Source of the DNA: Candidatus Ryanbacteria bacterium RIFCSPLOWO2_12_FULL_47_9c
GTDB lineage: Bacteria; Patescibacteriota; Minisyncoccia; Ryanbacterales; GWA2-47-10b
Direction of reading: 5' to 3'
DNA length: 13,097 nucleotides
Assembly (NCBI GenBank): GCA_001821795.1
Contig: MHOB01000019.1
Location: 1 to 13,097, forward strand
The notes beneath the pieces were generated by a model. It was not told the DNA's origin, searched no databases, and was given only the letters and a program-made list of their open reading frames with translations. Shown piece after piece: positions 1-7,636 of the stretch (its first letter is position 1; each line of letters begins with the position of its first letter). Made by a program: the position numbers and the translations under genes.

Positions 1-1233
1 TATATCTTCGCGCGATGGAAGCTGAAGTACGATGTTGAACGCGCGGAAGCCGATTCGCGCAGCACTGCGGTTCTCTCCGATGCTATTACAAACCATAATA
101 CAATCCAACTTTTTGGCGGGATGGATATTGAGTCGCACTATTATCGGGAGATTGCCGATGAACAGGCACGTATTACTCGGTTTATTTGGAATCTTGATGG
201 AATTATTGATGCAATCCAAGCGTTCTTGATGATACTCGCGGAGTTTTTTCTTTTTTATTTTGCCATTCAATATTGGCAAACAGGCATAATAACCATTGGC
301 ACGTTCGTTTTGATCCAGGCATATCTTATTGGGTTGGGAGGGCGGCTCTGGGATTTTTCGCGCGTGATCCGCGATATTTATGAGAGTTTTGCGGATGGTA
401 AAGAGATGGTTGATATCCTCATCTTGCCGCAAGAGATTCGCGATTCTCTTGATGCGCGGCCGCTTCTTGTGAAAACCGGCGCGGTCAAATTCCAGAACGT
501 GATGTTTTATTTTAACTTGACGCGAAACGTTCTTGAAAATTTCGATCTTTCTATCAAAGGAGGCGAAAAAGTTGCCCTCGTGGGCCCTTCGGGTGCGGGT
601 AAGTCAACGGTGGTGCGGCTTCTTCTTCGCCTTTACGAAGTAGGAAGCGGGAAAATACTTATAGACGATCAAGATATAAAACACGTGACACTTGCAACGC
701 TTCGCGATAACATTGCGCTTGTTCCGCAGGATCCGATCTTGTTCCACCGAACTTTGCTTGAGAATATCCGTTATGGGAGAAGAGAAGCGACAGATGAAGA
801 GGTAATCCGCGCAGGAAGACTCGCACATTGCAGTGAATTTATCGAGGGTCTTCCCCACGGGTATGGTACCTATGTCGGCGAACGAGGCATCAAGCTTTCA
901 GGCGGCGAGCGCCAACGTATTGCGATTGCACGCGCTGTTTTGAAAAATGCTCCTGTTCTTGTGCTCGACGAAGCAACTTCAAGTCTTGACTCTCACTCGG
1001 AGGCCTTAATTCAAGATGCGCTTGATAAACTAATGGAAGGGAGGACGGCCATCGTTATTGCGCATCGGCTTTCAACGATCCGAAAAATGGACCGGATAGT
1101 TGTTATCAACCGCGGCAGGGTTGTTGAAGATGGAAAGCATGATGAACTTTCCGTGCGCGCGGGGAGTCTTTATCACAAGCTTTGGACTTTACAAGCGGGG
1201 GGTTTCCTCCGCGATACACAGATAGATACTTGA
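1..1233 (+). CDS. ABC transporter, fused permease/ATPase (5' truncated)
   Basis: This is the C-terminal part (410 codons visible) of an ABC half-transporter that would couple ATP hydrolysis to export of a substrate across the cytoplasmic membrane. The frame is open from base 1, so the gene begins upstream and the ATG at 121 is internal. Visible residues 1-140 are the end of a type-1 exporter membrane domain, with hydrophobic helices near residues 70-92 and 96-113. The nucleotide-binding domain follows: Walker A GPSGAGKST (195-203), Q-loop Gln243, signature LSGGERQ (299-305), Walker B ending in LDEATSSLD (322-330) and the switch His355. All catalytic motifs are intact. The architecture is MsbA/lipid- or drug-exporter-like, but the substrate cannot be read from this part. 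The next gene starts 12 bases after the stop on the same strand, so co-transcription is likely. Confidence 0.95.
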   Translation, partial: YIFARWKLKYDVERAEADSRSTAVLSDAITNHNTIQLFGGMDIESHYYREIADEQARITRFIWNLDGIIDAIQAFLMILAEFFLFYFAIQYWQTGIITIGTFVLIQAYLIGLGGRLWDFSRVIRDIYESFADGKEMVDILILPQEIRDSLDARPLLVKTGAVKFQNVMFYFNLTRNVLENFDLSIKGGEKVALVGPSGAGKSTVVRLLLRLYEVGSGKILIDDQDIKHVTLATLRDNIALVPQDPILFHRTLLENIRYGRREATDEEVIRAGRLAHCSEFIEGLPHGYGTYVGERGIKLSGGERQRIAIARAVLKNAPVLVLDEATSSLDSHSEALIQDALDKLMEGRTAIVIAHRLSTIRKMDRIVVINRGRVVEDGKHDELSVRAGSLYHKLWTLQAGGFLRDTQIDT

Positions 1234-1245
1234 GAAGATCGGGAT

Positions 1246-1896
1246 ATGCGTTTAATTTCTCACATTCATGAACCGACAAGCGCTCTCTCGCATGGAGTTG
1301 CAGCGCTTTTTTCCTGTGCCGCGCTTTCCGTGCTCGTGGTATATGCCGCGCTGTGGGCTACACCGTGGCATGTTGTGGGGTTTTCCATTTTCGGCGCAAG
1401 TCTCGTTTTGCTCTATTCGGCAAGCGCTTTTTATCATAGTGTGCCTCCATCGAGCAGCTGGAAACATGCGCTACGGAAATTTGATCACTCGATGATCTAC
1501 GTGCTTATTGCCGGCACCTACACGCCTCTTGGTCTTACCATACTCCGCGGAGCGTGGGGATGGAGTCTTCTCGGAATTCTATGGGGGCTTGCGTTTTTAG
1601 GCATTGCAATCAAGATAGGAAACATTCGCATTCATCCAGCATTGTCCATATTTTTATATATTGTGATGGGTTGGCTTGGACTTATTGCTATCGTGCCGAT
1701 TTCAAAATCTATCGTCTTTGGAGGTCTGGTATGGCTTTTTGTTGGTGGCGTATTTTATACGGTTGGGACGATTTTTTTTGGTCTCGATCGGTTTTTTAAA
1801 TACAGAAGATTTTTCACGTTCCATGATCTTTTTCATGTTTTTACGGTTGCGGGGAGTACGAGTCACTTTTGGTTGATGATCCGGTATGTACTGTAG
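1246..1896 (+). CDS. trhA: TrhA/hemolysin III (PAQR-type) membrane protein
   Basis: This 216-residue protein belongs by motif to the hemolysin III/TrhA family of seven-helix membrane proteins related to PAQR receptors. It shows seven hydrophobic stretches (about residues 17-37, 42-63, 82-100, 106-123, 131-150, 157-178 and 196-212). Putative metal-site residues are in the expected places: His64 in the AFYH motif, Asp80-His81, and His193/His197 in FHDLFH. Bacterial members are usually about 200-220 residues, so it is full length. Bacterial TrhA proteins have been linked to membrane-energetics homeostasis, but the exact activity is poorly defined; the historic hemolysin name should not be taken as a toxin call. 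It starts 12 bases after the ABC gene. There is no clear Shine-Dalgarno site, only a GGGA just before the ATG. Confidence 0.88.
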   Translation: MRLISHIHEPTSALSHGVAALFSCAALSVLVVYAALWATPWHVVGFSIFGASLVLLYSASAFYHSVPPSSSWKHALRKFDHSMIYVLIAGTYTPLGLTILRGAWGWSLLGILWGLAFLGIAIKIGNIRIHPALSIFLYIVMGWLGLIAIVPISKSIVFGGLVWLFVGGVFYTVGTIFFGLDRFFKYRRFFTFHDLFHVFTVAGSTSHFWLMIRYVL

Positions 1897-1971
1897 ATAA
1901 TTATCGTGAACGCACAAAAACTATTTCTATCCGTTGGTCGCACCCCAGCGTATTTATAGAAACCGCGCCCC

Positions 1972-2000
1972 TTGATATTTAAAGGTAGTTTTGCTATTAT
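1972..2000 (+). promoter_or_regulatory. sigma70-type promoter of typA
   Basis: A TTGATA -35 box (1972-1977), a 17-base spacer and a TATTAT -10 box (1995-2000) preceded by TG at the extended -10 position (1992-1993). The predicted transcription start is near 2006-2008, giving a leader of about 30 bases before the typA ATG. Five of six -35 bases and five of six -10 bases match consensus at ideal spacing. Confidence 0.8.
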
Positions 2001-2014
2001 AAGAAGGTTATTGC

Positions 2015-2036
2015 TCCCGCAACGGGACTTTTTTTT
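2015..2036 (+). terminator. terminator-like hairpin plus T8 in the typA leader (possible attenuator)
   Basis: TCCCG (2015-2019) and CGGGA (2023-2027) form a perfect five-base-pair stem with a CAA loop, then one C and eight consecutive T (2029-2036) directly against the ATG at 2037. It lies between the typA promoter and start codon, so it would act on the nascent typA leader. It could be an attenuator, a leftover terminator of the upstream unit, or an A/U-rich translation-start element. The stem is short, so strong termination is uncertain. Confidence 0.5.
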
Positions 2037-3821
2037 ATGGAAATACGAAATATCGCAATTATTGCCCATGTTGATCATGGTAAGACAACGTTGACCGACG
2101 CTATCATGCGCCAAACGGGCATGTTTGAGGACAACATGAGTATGGATATAAACGCGCTCGAGCAGGAGCGCGGAATTACGATTTATGCAAAAAATACCGC
2201 TACATTCTATAAAGGTACGAAGATCAACATTGTTGATACGCCGGGGCACGCTGATTTTGGATCAGAAGTCGAACGTGTTCTCCGTTCCATTGACTCGGTT
2301 GTATTGGTGGTTGATGCGCAAGAGGGTCCTATGCCGCAGACGCGGTTTGTGCTCAAAAAATCGCTTGAGCTTGGCTTTCGGCCCATTGTTGTCATTAATA
2401 AAATTGATAAGCCAGCGGCCGATCCCGAACGAACCGAGGAGCAGGTATTAGAATTGTTTCTTGAGCTTGGTGCGTCCGATCAGCAAACGGATTTTACGGT
2501 TGTGTATGCAGTCGGAAAAGATGGTGTTGCGATGCGGACACTCGATGGCGAGCATCGGGATATTTCGCCGCTTCTTGATATTATCCTCGAGCAAGTCCCT
2601 TGCGCAGAGAATAACCGCGACATTCCGCTTCGCGCGCAGCCATTTAATCTTGGGTATGATAACTTTCTTGGACGCCTCGCCGTCGCGCGTATATATGAAG
2701 GCGTACTGCACGCGGGAGATACGGTACAGATTTTAACGCCGAATGGGAACGCTCGGGAGGGGAAAATAAATAAATTATTCACGTTCCGCGGAGTTGCGCG
2801 CGAAGAAGTACGCGAGGCGGATGCCGGCGACATAGTCATGATTGCGGGACTTGCCGATGTTTTTATCGGCGAGACAATCTGTATTGATAAAAATCAAAAA
2901 CCGCTCCCCGCTATTGAGATTGATGAGCCAACCATCACTCTTAATTTTTTGGTTAATAACTCTCCTTTTGCGGGGCGCGAAGGGAAGTTTTTGACTTCCC
3001 GCCAGATCCGTGAACGCCTCATGCGCGAGCTCGAGGTTAATGTCGGATTAAAGGTTGATTTCTCGGAACCCGATCGATTCAAGATCTTTGGGCGCGGTGA
3101 ACTTCATGTTGCCATTCTTCTCGAAAATATGCGACGTGAGGGGTATGAAATACAAGTTTCGCAACCGCGTGTCATTATCAAAGAAATTGATGGGCAGAAA
3201 AAAGAGCCGTATGAAGAAGTAACGATCGACGTGCCGAGCGAATTTCAGGGCGCGGTGATCGAGAAGCTTGGAAAACGCAGGGCGATTTTAAAAGACATGC
3301 GTAGTCACAATGGCACGGTGCGCCTTATTTTCGAAGGCCCGACACGAGGTTTTCTGGGATATCGCGGCCAGTTTCTTGTTGATACGAAAGGAAAAGGCAT
3401 TTGTGCAAGCCGTGTCCTAGGGTTCCGGCCGTACGCCGGCGAGATTGAAAAACGCGCTCTGGGATCTATGACTTCCATGATATCTGGAAAGACCCTTGCT
3501 TATGCGCTTGCGAATCTCCAGGAGCGCGGAGCACTTTACATTGGTCCCGGCGTTGAAGTCTACGAGGGGATGGTTATTGGCGGGACATCAAAAGGTGATG
3601 AATTGCGGGTTAATCCCGTGAAGGGCAAACAGCTTACCAATATGCGCGCGGCGGGTTCTGACGAAAATATTTATCTTGCGCCCCCGTTTGCGATCACTAT
3701 TGAAAATGGACTCGAAATAATCAGGGAAGACGAATATCTTGAGATTACTCCCGCGAGTACTCGCATTCGGAAGCAGTATCTGACCGAAGCTGATCGAAGT
3801 CGGGCGCGCCGAGGGGGATAA
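2037..3821 (+). CDS. typA: Ribosome-associated GTPase TypA/BipA
   Basis: TypA/BipA is a translational GTPase of the EF-G/LepA superfamily that binds the 70S ribosome and supports ribosome assembly and stress or cold adaptation. The 594-residue length is normal for the family. The G domain is intact: G1 AHVDHGKTT (10-18), switch region ERGITI followed by AKN (44-53), G3 DTPGH (67-71) and G4 NKID (121-124). Domain II (about 200-290), EF-G-like domain III and domain V (about 300-480) and the TypA-specific C-terminal domain ending in a basic tail follow. The start is fixed by the MEIRNIAIIAHVDHGK beginning, which matches the family N terminus. No Shine-Dalgarno sequence is present; eight T precede the ATG. 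The gene has its own promoter and appears monocistronic. Confidence 0.97.
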   Translation: MEIRNIAIIAHVDHGKTTLTDAIMRQTGMFEDNMSMDINALEQERGITIYAKNTATFYKGTKINIVDTPGHADFGSEVERVLRSIDSVVLVVDAQEGPMPQTRFVLKKSLELGFRPIVVINKIDKPAADPERTEEQVLELFLELGASDQQTDFTVVYAVGKDGVAMRTLDGEHRDISPLLDIILEQVPCAENNRDIPLRAQPFNLGYDNFLGRLAVARIYEGVLHAGDTVQILTPNGNAREGKINKLFTFRGVAREEVREADAGDIVMIAGLADVFIGETICIDKNQKPLPAIEIDEPTITLNFLVNNSPFAGREGKFLTSRQIRERLMRELEVNVGLKVDFSEPDRFKIFGRGELHVAILLENMRREGYEIQVSQPRVIIKEIDGQKKEPYEEVTIDVPSEFQGAVIEKLGKRRAILKDMRSHNGTVRLIFEGPTRGFLGYRGQFLVDTKGKGICASRVLGFRPYAGEIEKRALGSMTSMISGKTLAYALANLQERGALYIGPGVEVYEGMVIGGTSKGDELRVNPVKGKQLTNMRAAGSDENIYLAPPFAITIENGLEIIREDEYLEITPASTRIRKQYLTEADRSRARRGG

Positions 3822-3824
3822 TAT

Positions 3825-3841
3825 TTGCGCCGGCGCCGCAA
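3825..3841 (+). other. GC-rich stem-loop after the typA stop
   Basis: TTGCG (3825-3829) pairs with CGCAA (3837-3841) around a seven-base loop. The inner GCGCCGGCGC (3827-3836) is also a perfect palindrome, so alternative pairings exist. It starts three bases after the typA stop codon. No T-tract follows, so it is not a canonical intrinsic terminator; it could mark the 3' end of the mRNA, protect it from decay, or bind a protein. It also touches the -35 region of the next promoter. Confidence 0.4.
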
Positions 3842-3871
3842 GTGGCATACAGCGGAATACTTGGATATAAT
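3842..3871 (+). promoter_or_regulatory. promoter of the exonuclease III-type gene
   Basis: A perfect TATAAT -10 box (3866-3871) with a weaker GTGGCA -35-like box (3842-3847, four of six matches) at an 18-base spacing. The ATG at 3883 is only 11 bases after the -10 box, so the predicted start of transcription near 3878-3879 leaves a leader of four or five bases. The mRNA would be effectively leaderless. Confidence 0.7.
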
Positions 3872-3882
3872 TTCCCTGTACT

Positions 3883-4653
3883 ATGAAAATCATTTCATGG
3901 AATATAAATGGCCTGCGTGCAGTTCACGCGAAGGGGCTTTTTCTGCCGTTTGTAAAGAAAGAAAAACCTGACATTCTTTGTATCCAAGAGACAAAATCTG
4001 ATGAAGAGCAGCTGCCGGAAGAGTTGCGCGATCCCGATGGCTATGTATCGTTTTTTTCCTCGTCGCGCGCGCGGAAAGGATACAGCGGAGTTGCGATCTA
4101 TTCGCGCCCTGAACCGGAAAACATTGAGTATGGTATGGGTATTAAGAAATTTGACGACGAGGGACGCATCGTGCAAGCGGATTACGGCGATTTCGTTCTT
4201 CTTAATGTTTATTTTCCCAATGGTGGCAGCGGTCCGGAGAGACTCAAATACAAACTTGAGTTTTATGATGCGTTTCTAAATTACATTCAAAAACTGCGCG
4301 CGCAAAAAAGACACGTCATTTTCTGCGGCGACGTTAATACAGCGCATCATGATATTGATCTTGCGCGCCCGAAAGAAAACGAACATAACAGCGGTTTTTT
4401 ACCTGAAGAACGCGCATGGCTTGATACGGTTGCCGAACGCGGATATGTTGACGTGTTTCGCCATTTTTATCCAAAAAAAAGAGACGTTTATACTTACTGG
4501 GATCTTAAGACGCGAGCGCGGGATCGCAACGTTGGTTGGCGGATAGATTATTTTTTTGTGAGTCCGGATATTATCAAAAACGTTAAGGGTGTGAAAATCT
4601 TATCGGATGTTTTTGGTTCCGACCATTGTCCGGTTGCAATGGAACTCGCCTGA
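3883..4653 (+). CDS. xth: Exonuclease III-type AP endonuclease
   Basis: This enzyme of the exonuclease III/APE1 family cuts DNA 5' of abasic sites in base excision repair and can trim 3' ends. At 256 residues it has the usual length. The metal and catalytic residues of the endonuclease/exonuclease/phosphatase fold are all visible: Asn7 (SWNINGLR), Glu36 (CIQETK), Tyr110 (NVYFPNG), Asp150 and Asn152 (GDVNTAH), Asp222 (WRIDYFF) and the Asp247-His248 pair (GSDHCP). The start at 3883 gives the family's typical MKIISWN opening. The gene has its own promoter with almost no leader, no Shine-Dalgarno site, and converges on the DsbA-like gene with 26 bases between the two stops. Subtype (ExoIII-like or ExoA-like) was not resolved. 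Confidence 0.95.
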   Translation: MKIISWNINGLRAVHAKGLFLPFVKKEKPDILCIQETKSDEEQLPEELRDPDGYVSFFSSSRARKGYSGVAIYSRPEPENIEYGMGIKKFDDEGRIVQADYGDFVLLNVYFPNGGSGPERLKYKLEFYDAFLNYIQKLRAQKRHVIFCGDVNTAHHDIDLARPKENEHNSGFLPEERAWLDTVAERGYVDVFRHFYPKKRDVYTYWDLKTRARDRNVGWRIDYFFVSPDIIKNVKGVKILSDVFGSDHCPVAMELA

Positions 4654-4679
4654 TTCGTATTGACTCCGGATGAAGTTTA

Positions 4680-5408
4680 TTATTTGCCCCGCGCTTGCTG
4701 AACAGTCGAAAGCGCACTTTCATAGGGAACTGCTCCCCCGATGGTGAGGCGATTGCCGTCTCGTGTGATTACAAGAGAGTGTGGCGTGCCGCGCCCGCCG
4801 GTGGAACTTGCTTCTTGTGAATCGTTTTGGATTTTCTGCAAAATTTCCGGTGACGTCCTGCATGATTCAAATGCGTCTTTTTCAACCCCGAGGGTATTGG
4901 CAAGTTCAATATAGAGTGCATCCCCGAGCCGGTTTTGATTATCAAAGAGAGCATCCGCGAAATTCCAGAACACGTCATTCCCCGCGATGCGTCCCGCGCA
5001 TTCAGCAGCAATTGCGGCACTCTCTGCGTTCTCGTGTATCGAGGTTAGCGGAAAATGCCGATAAACCCATCGAACATCGTTGTTTTCTTCAACGAGTCGC
5101 CGCATTGTGGGGTGGAAACTCTTGCAGTAAGGGCATTGAAAATCAGAGTATTCCACAATAGTAATTGGTGCGTCGGGATTACCTCTGATGAAGTCACTAT
5201 CACTTACGTCGCGAAAGCTCCCTGCGGGTGCCGGCGCTTCAGGGCTGCTGCTCCCAATTCGCGCAAGACCTCTATTCCCGGTGTTTCCTCCGTTTGAAAG
5301 ATACACTGCTCCTGCGATTAATACTCCCGCAACAACAATGGCGAGCGGAATGCCGATCGTGCTCTGCGGCTGTTTTTCCCGTGGTGGTTCTTGTTGTTTG
5401 TCATCCAT
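4680..5408 (-). CDS. Membrane-anchored DsbA-family thiol oxidoreductase
   Basis: This 242-residue protein would introduce or shuffle disulfides in exported or surface proteins. A charged 17-residue N-terminal tail precedes one hydrophobic anchor (about residues 18-37), then a Ser/Pro/Gly-rich linker, then a thioredoxin-fold DsbA domain from about residue 66. The active site is C92-P-Y-C95 in the FQCPYCKSFH context, and the cis-proline loop is Thr208-Pro209. Two further cysteines, 137 and 183, sit in the helical region and may form a second disulfide. The anchor implies an N-in topology with the catalytic domain outside. It resembles the DsbA/BdbD-like proteins common in small-genome bacteria. 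No DsbB or VKOR partner lies in the window. It is divergently transcribed from pgi, with a consensus -35 box close upstream. Confidence 0.9.
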   Translation of the reverse strand: MDDKQQEPPREKQPQSTIGIPLAIVVAGVLIAGAVYLSNGGNTGNRGLARIGSSSPEAPAPAGSFRDVSDSDFIRGNPDAPITIVEYSDFQCPYCKSFHPTMRRLVEENNDVRWVYRHFPLTSIHENAESAAIAAECAGRIAGNDVFWNFADALFDNQNRLGDALYIELANTLGVEKDAFESCRTSPEILQKIQNDSQEASSTGGRGTPHSLVITRDGNRLTIGGAVPYESALSTVQQARGK

Positions 5409-5416
5409 ACATTTTA

Positions 5417-5445
5417 TTTTTACAGCGTGTGTTCGACACTGTCAA
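5417..5445 (-). promoter_or_regulatory. promoter of the DsbA-like gene
   Basis: On the minus strand there is a perfect TTGACA -35 box (5445-5440), a 17-base spacer and a TAAAAA -10-like box (5422-5417). The predicted transcription start, about 5410-5408, coincides with the start codon at 5408-5406, so the mRNA should have at most two leader bases. The spacer contains GTGT-CGA-ACAC, a short inverted repeat that might be an operator, though four-base arms can occur by chance. Confidence 0.65.
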
Positions 5446-5457
5446 GCAGCGAAACAT

Positions 5458-5485
5458 TTGTTATGCGCCGCACGTGTATTACAAT
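5458..5485 (+). promoter_or_regulatory. promoter of the pgi operon
   Basis: TTGTTA (5458-5463), a 16-base spacer and TACAAT (5480-5485). The pgi ATG at 5492 follows the -10 box by six bases, exactly where transcription would be expected to begin, which predicts a leaderless mRNA. The promoter stands back-to-back with that of the DsbA-like gene; the two -35 boxes are 12 bases apart. Confidence 0.62.
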
Positions 5486-5491
5486 GGTAGT

Positions 5492-6796
5492 ATGAATCCG
5501 CTCACGTTTGAATACCGGGAATCAGCGCTTGTTGACGATGTAGATATCGCGCATACGGCGTCAGCGCTTTCTGAATATCAGAAGCACCTCCAGAACGTTT
5601 CCCATTCTGTGGGATATGATTTTGCGGAATCATCTATTAATCTTCCGTTTGATACCGAACTTCACCAGCGCGTGGCAGATTGCGCGCGCGATAAGGATAC
5701 CGGCAATCTCAAGTATATTATCGTCGTTGGTATCGGAGGTTCAAATCTTGGCGCGCGCGCGGTCTATGAAGGGCTCCGAGGCATTATCAACCAACCGTTT
5801 CCAAAGATTATTTTTGCAGATACTCTGTCATCAAAGTTGTTTGACGATGCGAGCGCGCTTTTTGAAGGGCTTAAAGAGGAGGAGATACTCGTTAATGTGA
5901 TCAGTAAATCGGGAACGACTACCGAAACGATCGCCTTCGGTGAGGCATTTATTGCGGCGCTCAAGGATCGTATGCCCCGAATTTACGATCGTGTTGTTGT
6001 CACGACCGATGAAGGATCGAAATTGTGGAATAGCGCGAAAGAAAAAAATTTCGCGCTGCTTGCAATCCCAAAAAATGTTTGCGGGCGATATTCGGTCATG
6101 TCGGCGGTCGGTCTCTTTCCGCTCTTGCTTGCCCGCGTCAATATTGGGCAGGTTGCCGAGGGCGCGCGGCTTCTGCGTGATCTGTGCATTTCCGGTTCCC
6201 TCGATGAAAATATCGCGCTCGTTTCCGCTTCGCTCATTCATATCCACGCGCTCAAGGGGAGTCGCATTAACGATAATTTTTTCTTCATCCCCGAACTTGA
6301 ATCGGTCGGAAAGTGGTACCGCCAGCTTATGGGCGAGTCTCTGGGTAAAGAGCGCGACACGGAAGGCGTTGTAGTTCACCGTGGCATTACCCCGACTGTT
6401 TCGATTGGCCCGACTGACTTACATTCTATGGCGCAGCTTTATCTTGCTGGTCCACGCGATAAGTTTACTAATTTTGTCGTGGCGAGCAATATCCGCGAAA
6501 CAGCTCGCGTGCCCAAAGCGCTGACTTTTCCCGGACTTGTCGGGGGGATCGAGGGAAAATCTTTTGTTGAGATTATGAATGCGATTTATGGCGGCATCCG
6601 GGCGGCGTACTGCGTAAATCAGATTCCATTTATGGAAGTAAAAATGCCGAGCGCATCCGAATATACGATTGGAGCATATTTTCAATTCAAGATGCTTGAG
6701 ATGATGTACTTGGCGCGCCTCACGGGAGTTAACGCATTTGACGAGCCGAACGTTGAAGAATACAAGAAAGAGACCCGTAAACTTCTCGGCTCATAG
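5492..6796 (+). CDS. pgi: Glucose-6-phosphate isomerase
   Basis: It interconverts glucose-6-phosphate and fructose-6-phosphate in the cytoplasm. At 434 residues it belongs with the short bacterial PGIs rather than the roughly 550-residue E. coli type. Both SIS domains and all landmark motifs are visible: GIGGSNLG (80-87), SKSGTTTET (139-147), GRYSV (198-202), GESLGKE with catalytic Glu282, GPTDLHSMAQL with His311, and NAFDEPNVEEYK with the catalytic Lys425. The frame is open farther upstream to a GTG at 5228, but that would run antisense through the DsbA-like gene and across both promoters, and the added residues do not look like PGI. The ATG at 5492 fits the promoter and family N terminus. 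A ROK kinase follows nine bases downstream, suggesting a hexose-phosphate module. Confidence 0.95.
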   Translation: MNPLTFEYRESALVDDVDIAHTASALSEYQKHLQNVSHSVGYDFAESSINLPFDTELHQRVADCARDKDTGNLKYIIVVGIGGSNLGARAVYEGLRGIINQPFPKIIFADTLSSKLFDDASALFEGLKEEEILVNVISKSGTTTETIAFGEAFIAALKDRMPRIYDRVVVTTDEGSKLWNSAKEKNFALLAIPKNVCGRYSVMSAVGLFPLLLARVNIGQVAEGARLLRDLCISGSLDENIALVSASLIHIHALKGSRINDNFFFIPELESVGKWYRQLMGESLGKERDTEGVVVHRGITPTVSIGPTDLHSMAQLYLAGPRDKFTNFVVASNIRETARVPKALTFPGLVGGIEGKSFVEIMNAIYGGIRAAYCVNQIPFMEVKMPSASEYTIGAYFQFKMLEMMYLARLTGVNAFDEPNVEEYKKETRKLLGS

Positions 6797-6805
6797 TGGG
6801 ATCAT

Positions 6806-7633
6806 ATGCACGGAGCATATATTCTTTTCGATATTGGTGGGACGAAAATGCGTTTTACGTCGTCCTTTGATGGCAAAACTTTCGGGGAACCGAAGATAAT
6901 ACCGACGCCGAAAGATTTTGAGGATGGCATGGAAATTTTTTGCGCATCTGCCAGAGAACTTTCCCGCGGAAAAAAAATTAGTGCGGTTGCGGGCGGTGTT
7001 GCCGGTACTCTTGATCGCGCGCGAGCGGTTTTGGTCAATTCGCCAAATATTTCTGGCTGGGTGAAAAAACCCTTGAAGGAGAAACTTGAACGCGATCTTG
7101 GCGCGCCAGTATATATTGAAAACGATACGGCAGTCGTGGGGCTTGGCGAGGCAGCGGTCGGAGCCGGAAAGGGTTTCGGCATTGTTGTTTATGTGACTGT
7201 CAGCACCGGCGTCGGTGGCGCGCGCATTGTTGGAGGAAAAATTGATAAAAGCGTTTTCGGGTTTGAGGCTGGGCATCAGATAATTGATTTTCATGATTCT
7301 TCAGGGCGGCTCGAGGGATATATTTCGGGCGCTGCTTTGGAACGGCGCTCTGGAAAAAAACCGCGCGAGATTACCGACGAAAAAATATGGGATGAGGAAG
7401 CGCAGATACTTGCGGTCGGGCTTCATAACTCCATTGCGCATTGGTCTCCCGATATTGTGGTGCTTGGTGGGTCGATGGTCGTGAAGCGTCCGGGCATTTC
7501 TGTTGATCGCGTTCGCGAGTATCTCCAGAAAATAAAAACGGCGTATCCCGAATTTCCCGAGATTCGCGAGGCAACGCTCGGCGATGTCGGCGGGCTCTGG
7601 GGCGCGCTTTCATTTTTGAATCAGAGAATATGA
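6806..7633 (+). CDS. ROK-family sugar kinase, probable glucokinase
   Basis: A 275-residue member of the ROK (repressor, ORF, kinase) family that probably phosphorylates glucose or a related hexose with ATP. The N-terminal phosphate-binding motif is DIGGTKMRF (9-17), the catalytic aspartate is Asp107 in ENDTAVVGLGE, and the second ATP-binding segment is VTVSTGVGG (130-138). The EAGH motif (154-157) is present with the sugar- and metal-side histidine. The Cys-rich zinc motif that normally follows EAGH in ROK proteins is absent: residues 158-171 contain no cysteine and the loop is shortened. There is no DNA-binding domain, so it is a kinase, not a repressor. Placement nine bases after pgi supports glucose as substrate, but specificity is inferred. 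The ATPase gene begins three bases after the stop. Confidence 0.88.
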   Translation: MHGAYILFDIGGTKMRFTSSFDGKTFGEPKIIPTPKDFEDGMEIFCASARELSRGKKISAVAGGVAGTLDRARAVLVNSPNISGWVKKPLKEKLERDLGAPVYIENDTAVVGLGEAAVGAGKGFGIVVYVTVSTGVGGARIVGGKIDKSVFGFEAGHQIIDFHDSSGRLEGYISGAALERRSGKKPREITDEKIWDEEAQILAVGLHNSIAHWSPDIVVLGGSMVVKRPGISVDRVREYLQKIKTAYPEFPEIREATLGDVGGLWGALSFLNQRI

Positions 7634-7636
7634 TGT

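Noticed and set aside
121..123. ATG as the start of the ABC transporter
   Set aside because: The same frame is open to base 1 with exporter-like sequence, so this is an internal methionine of a gene cut by the window edge.
1863..2249. Minus-strand frame across the TrhA/typA gap
   Set aside because: It overlaps the typA promoter and the GTPase G1 region antisense and has no recognisable protein features.
5228..5491. Longer pgi reading frame starting at a GTG
   Set aside because: It would overlap the 5' part of the opposite-strand DsbA-like gene and both promoters, the added residues do not resemble PGI, and the ATG at 5492 fits both the promoter and the family start.
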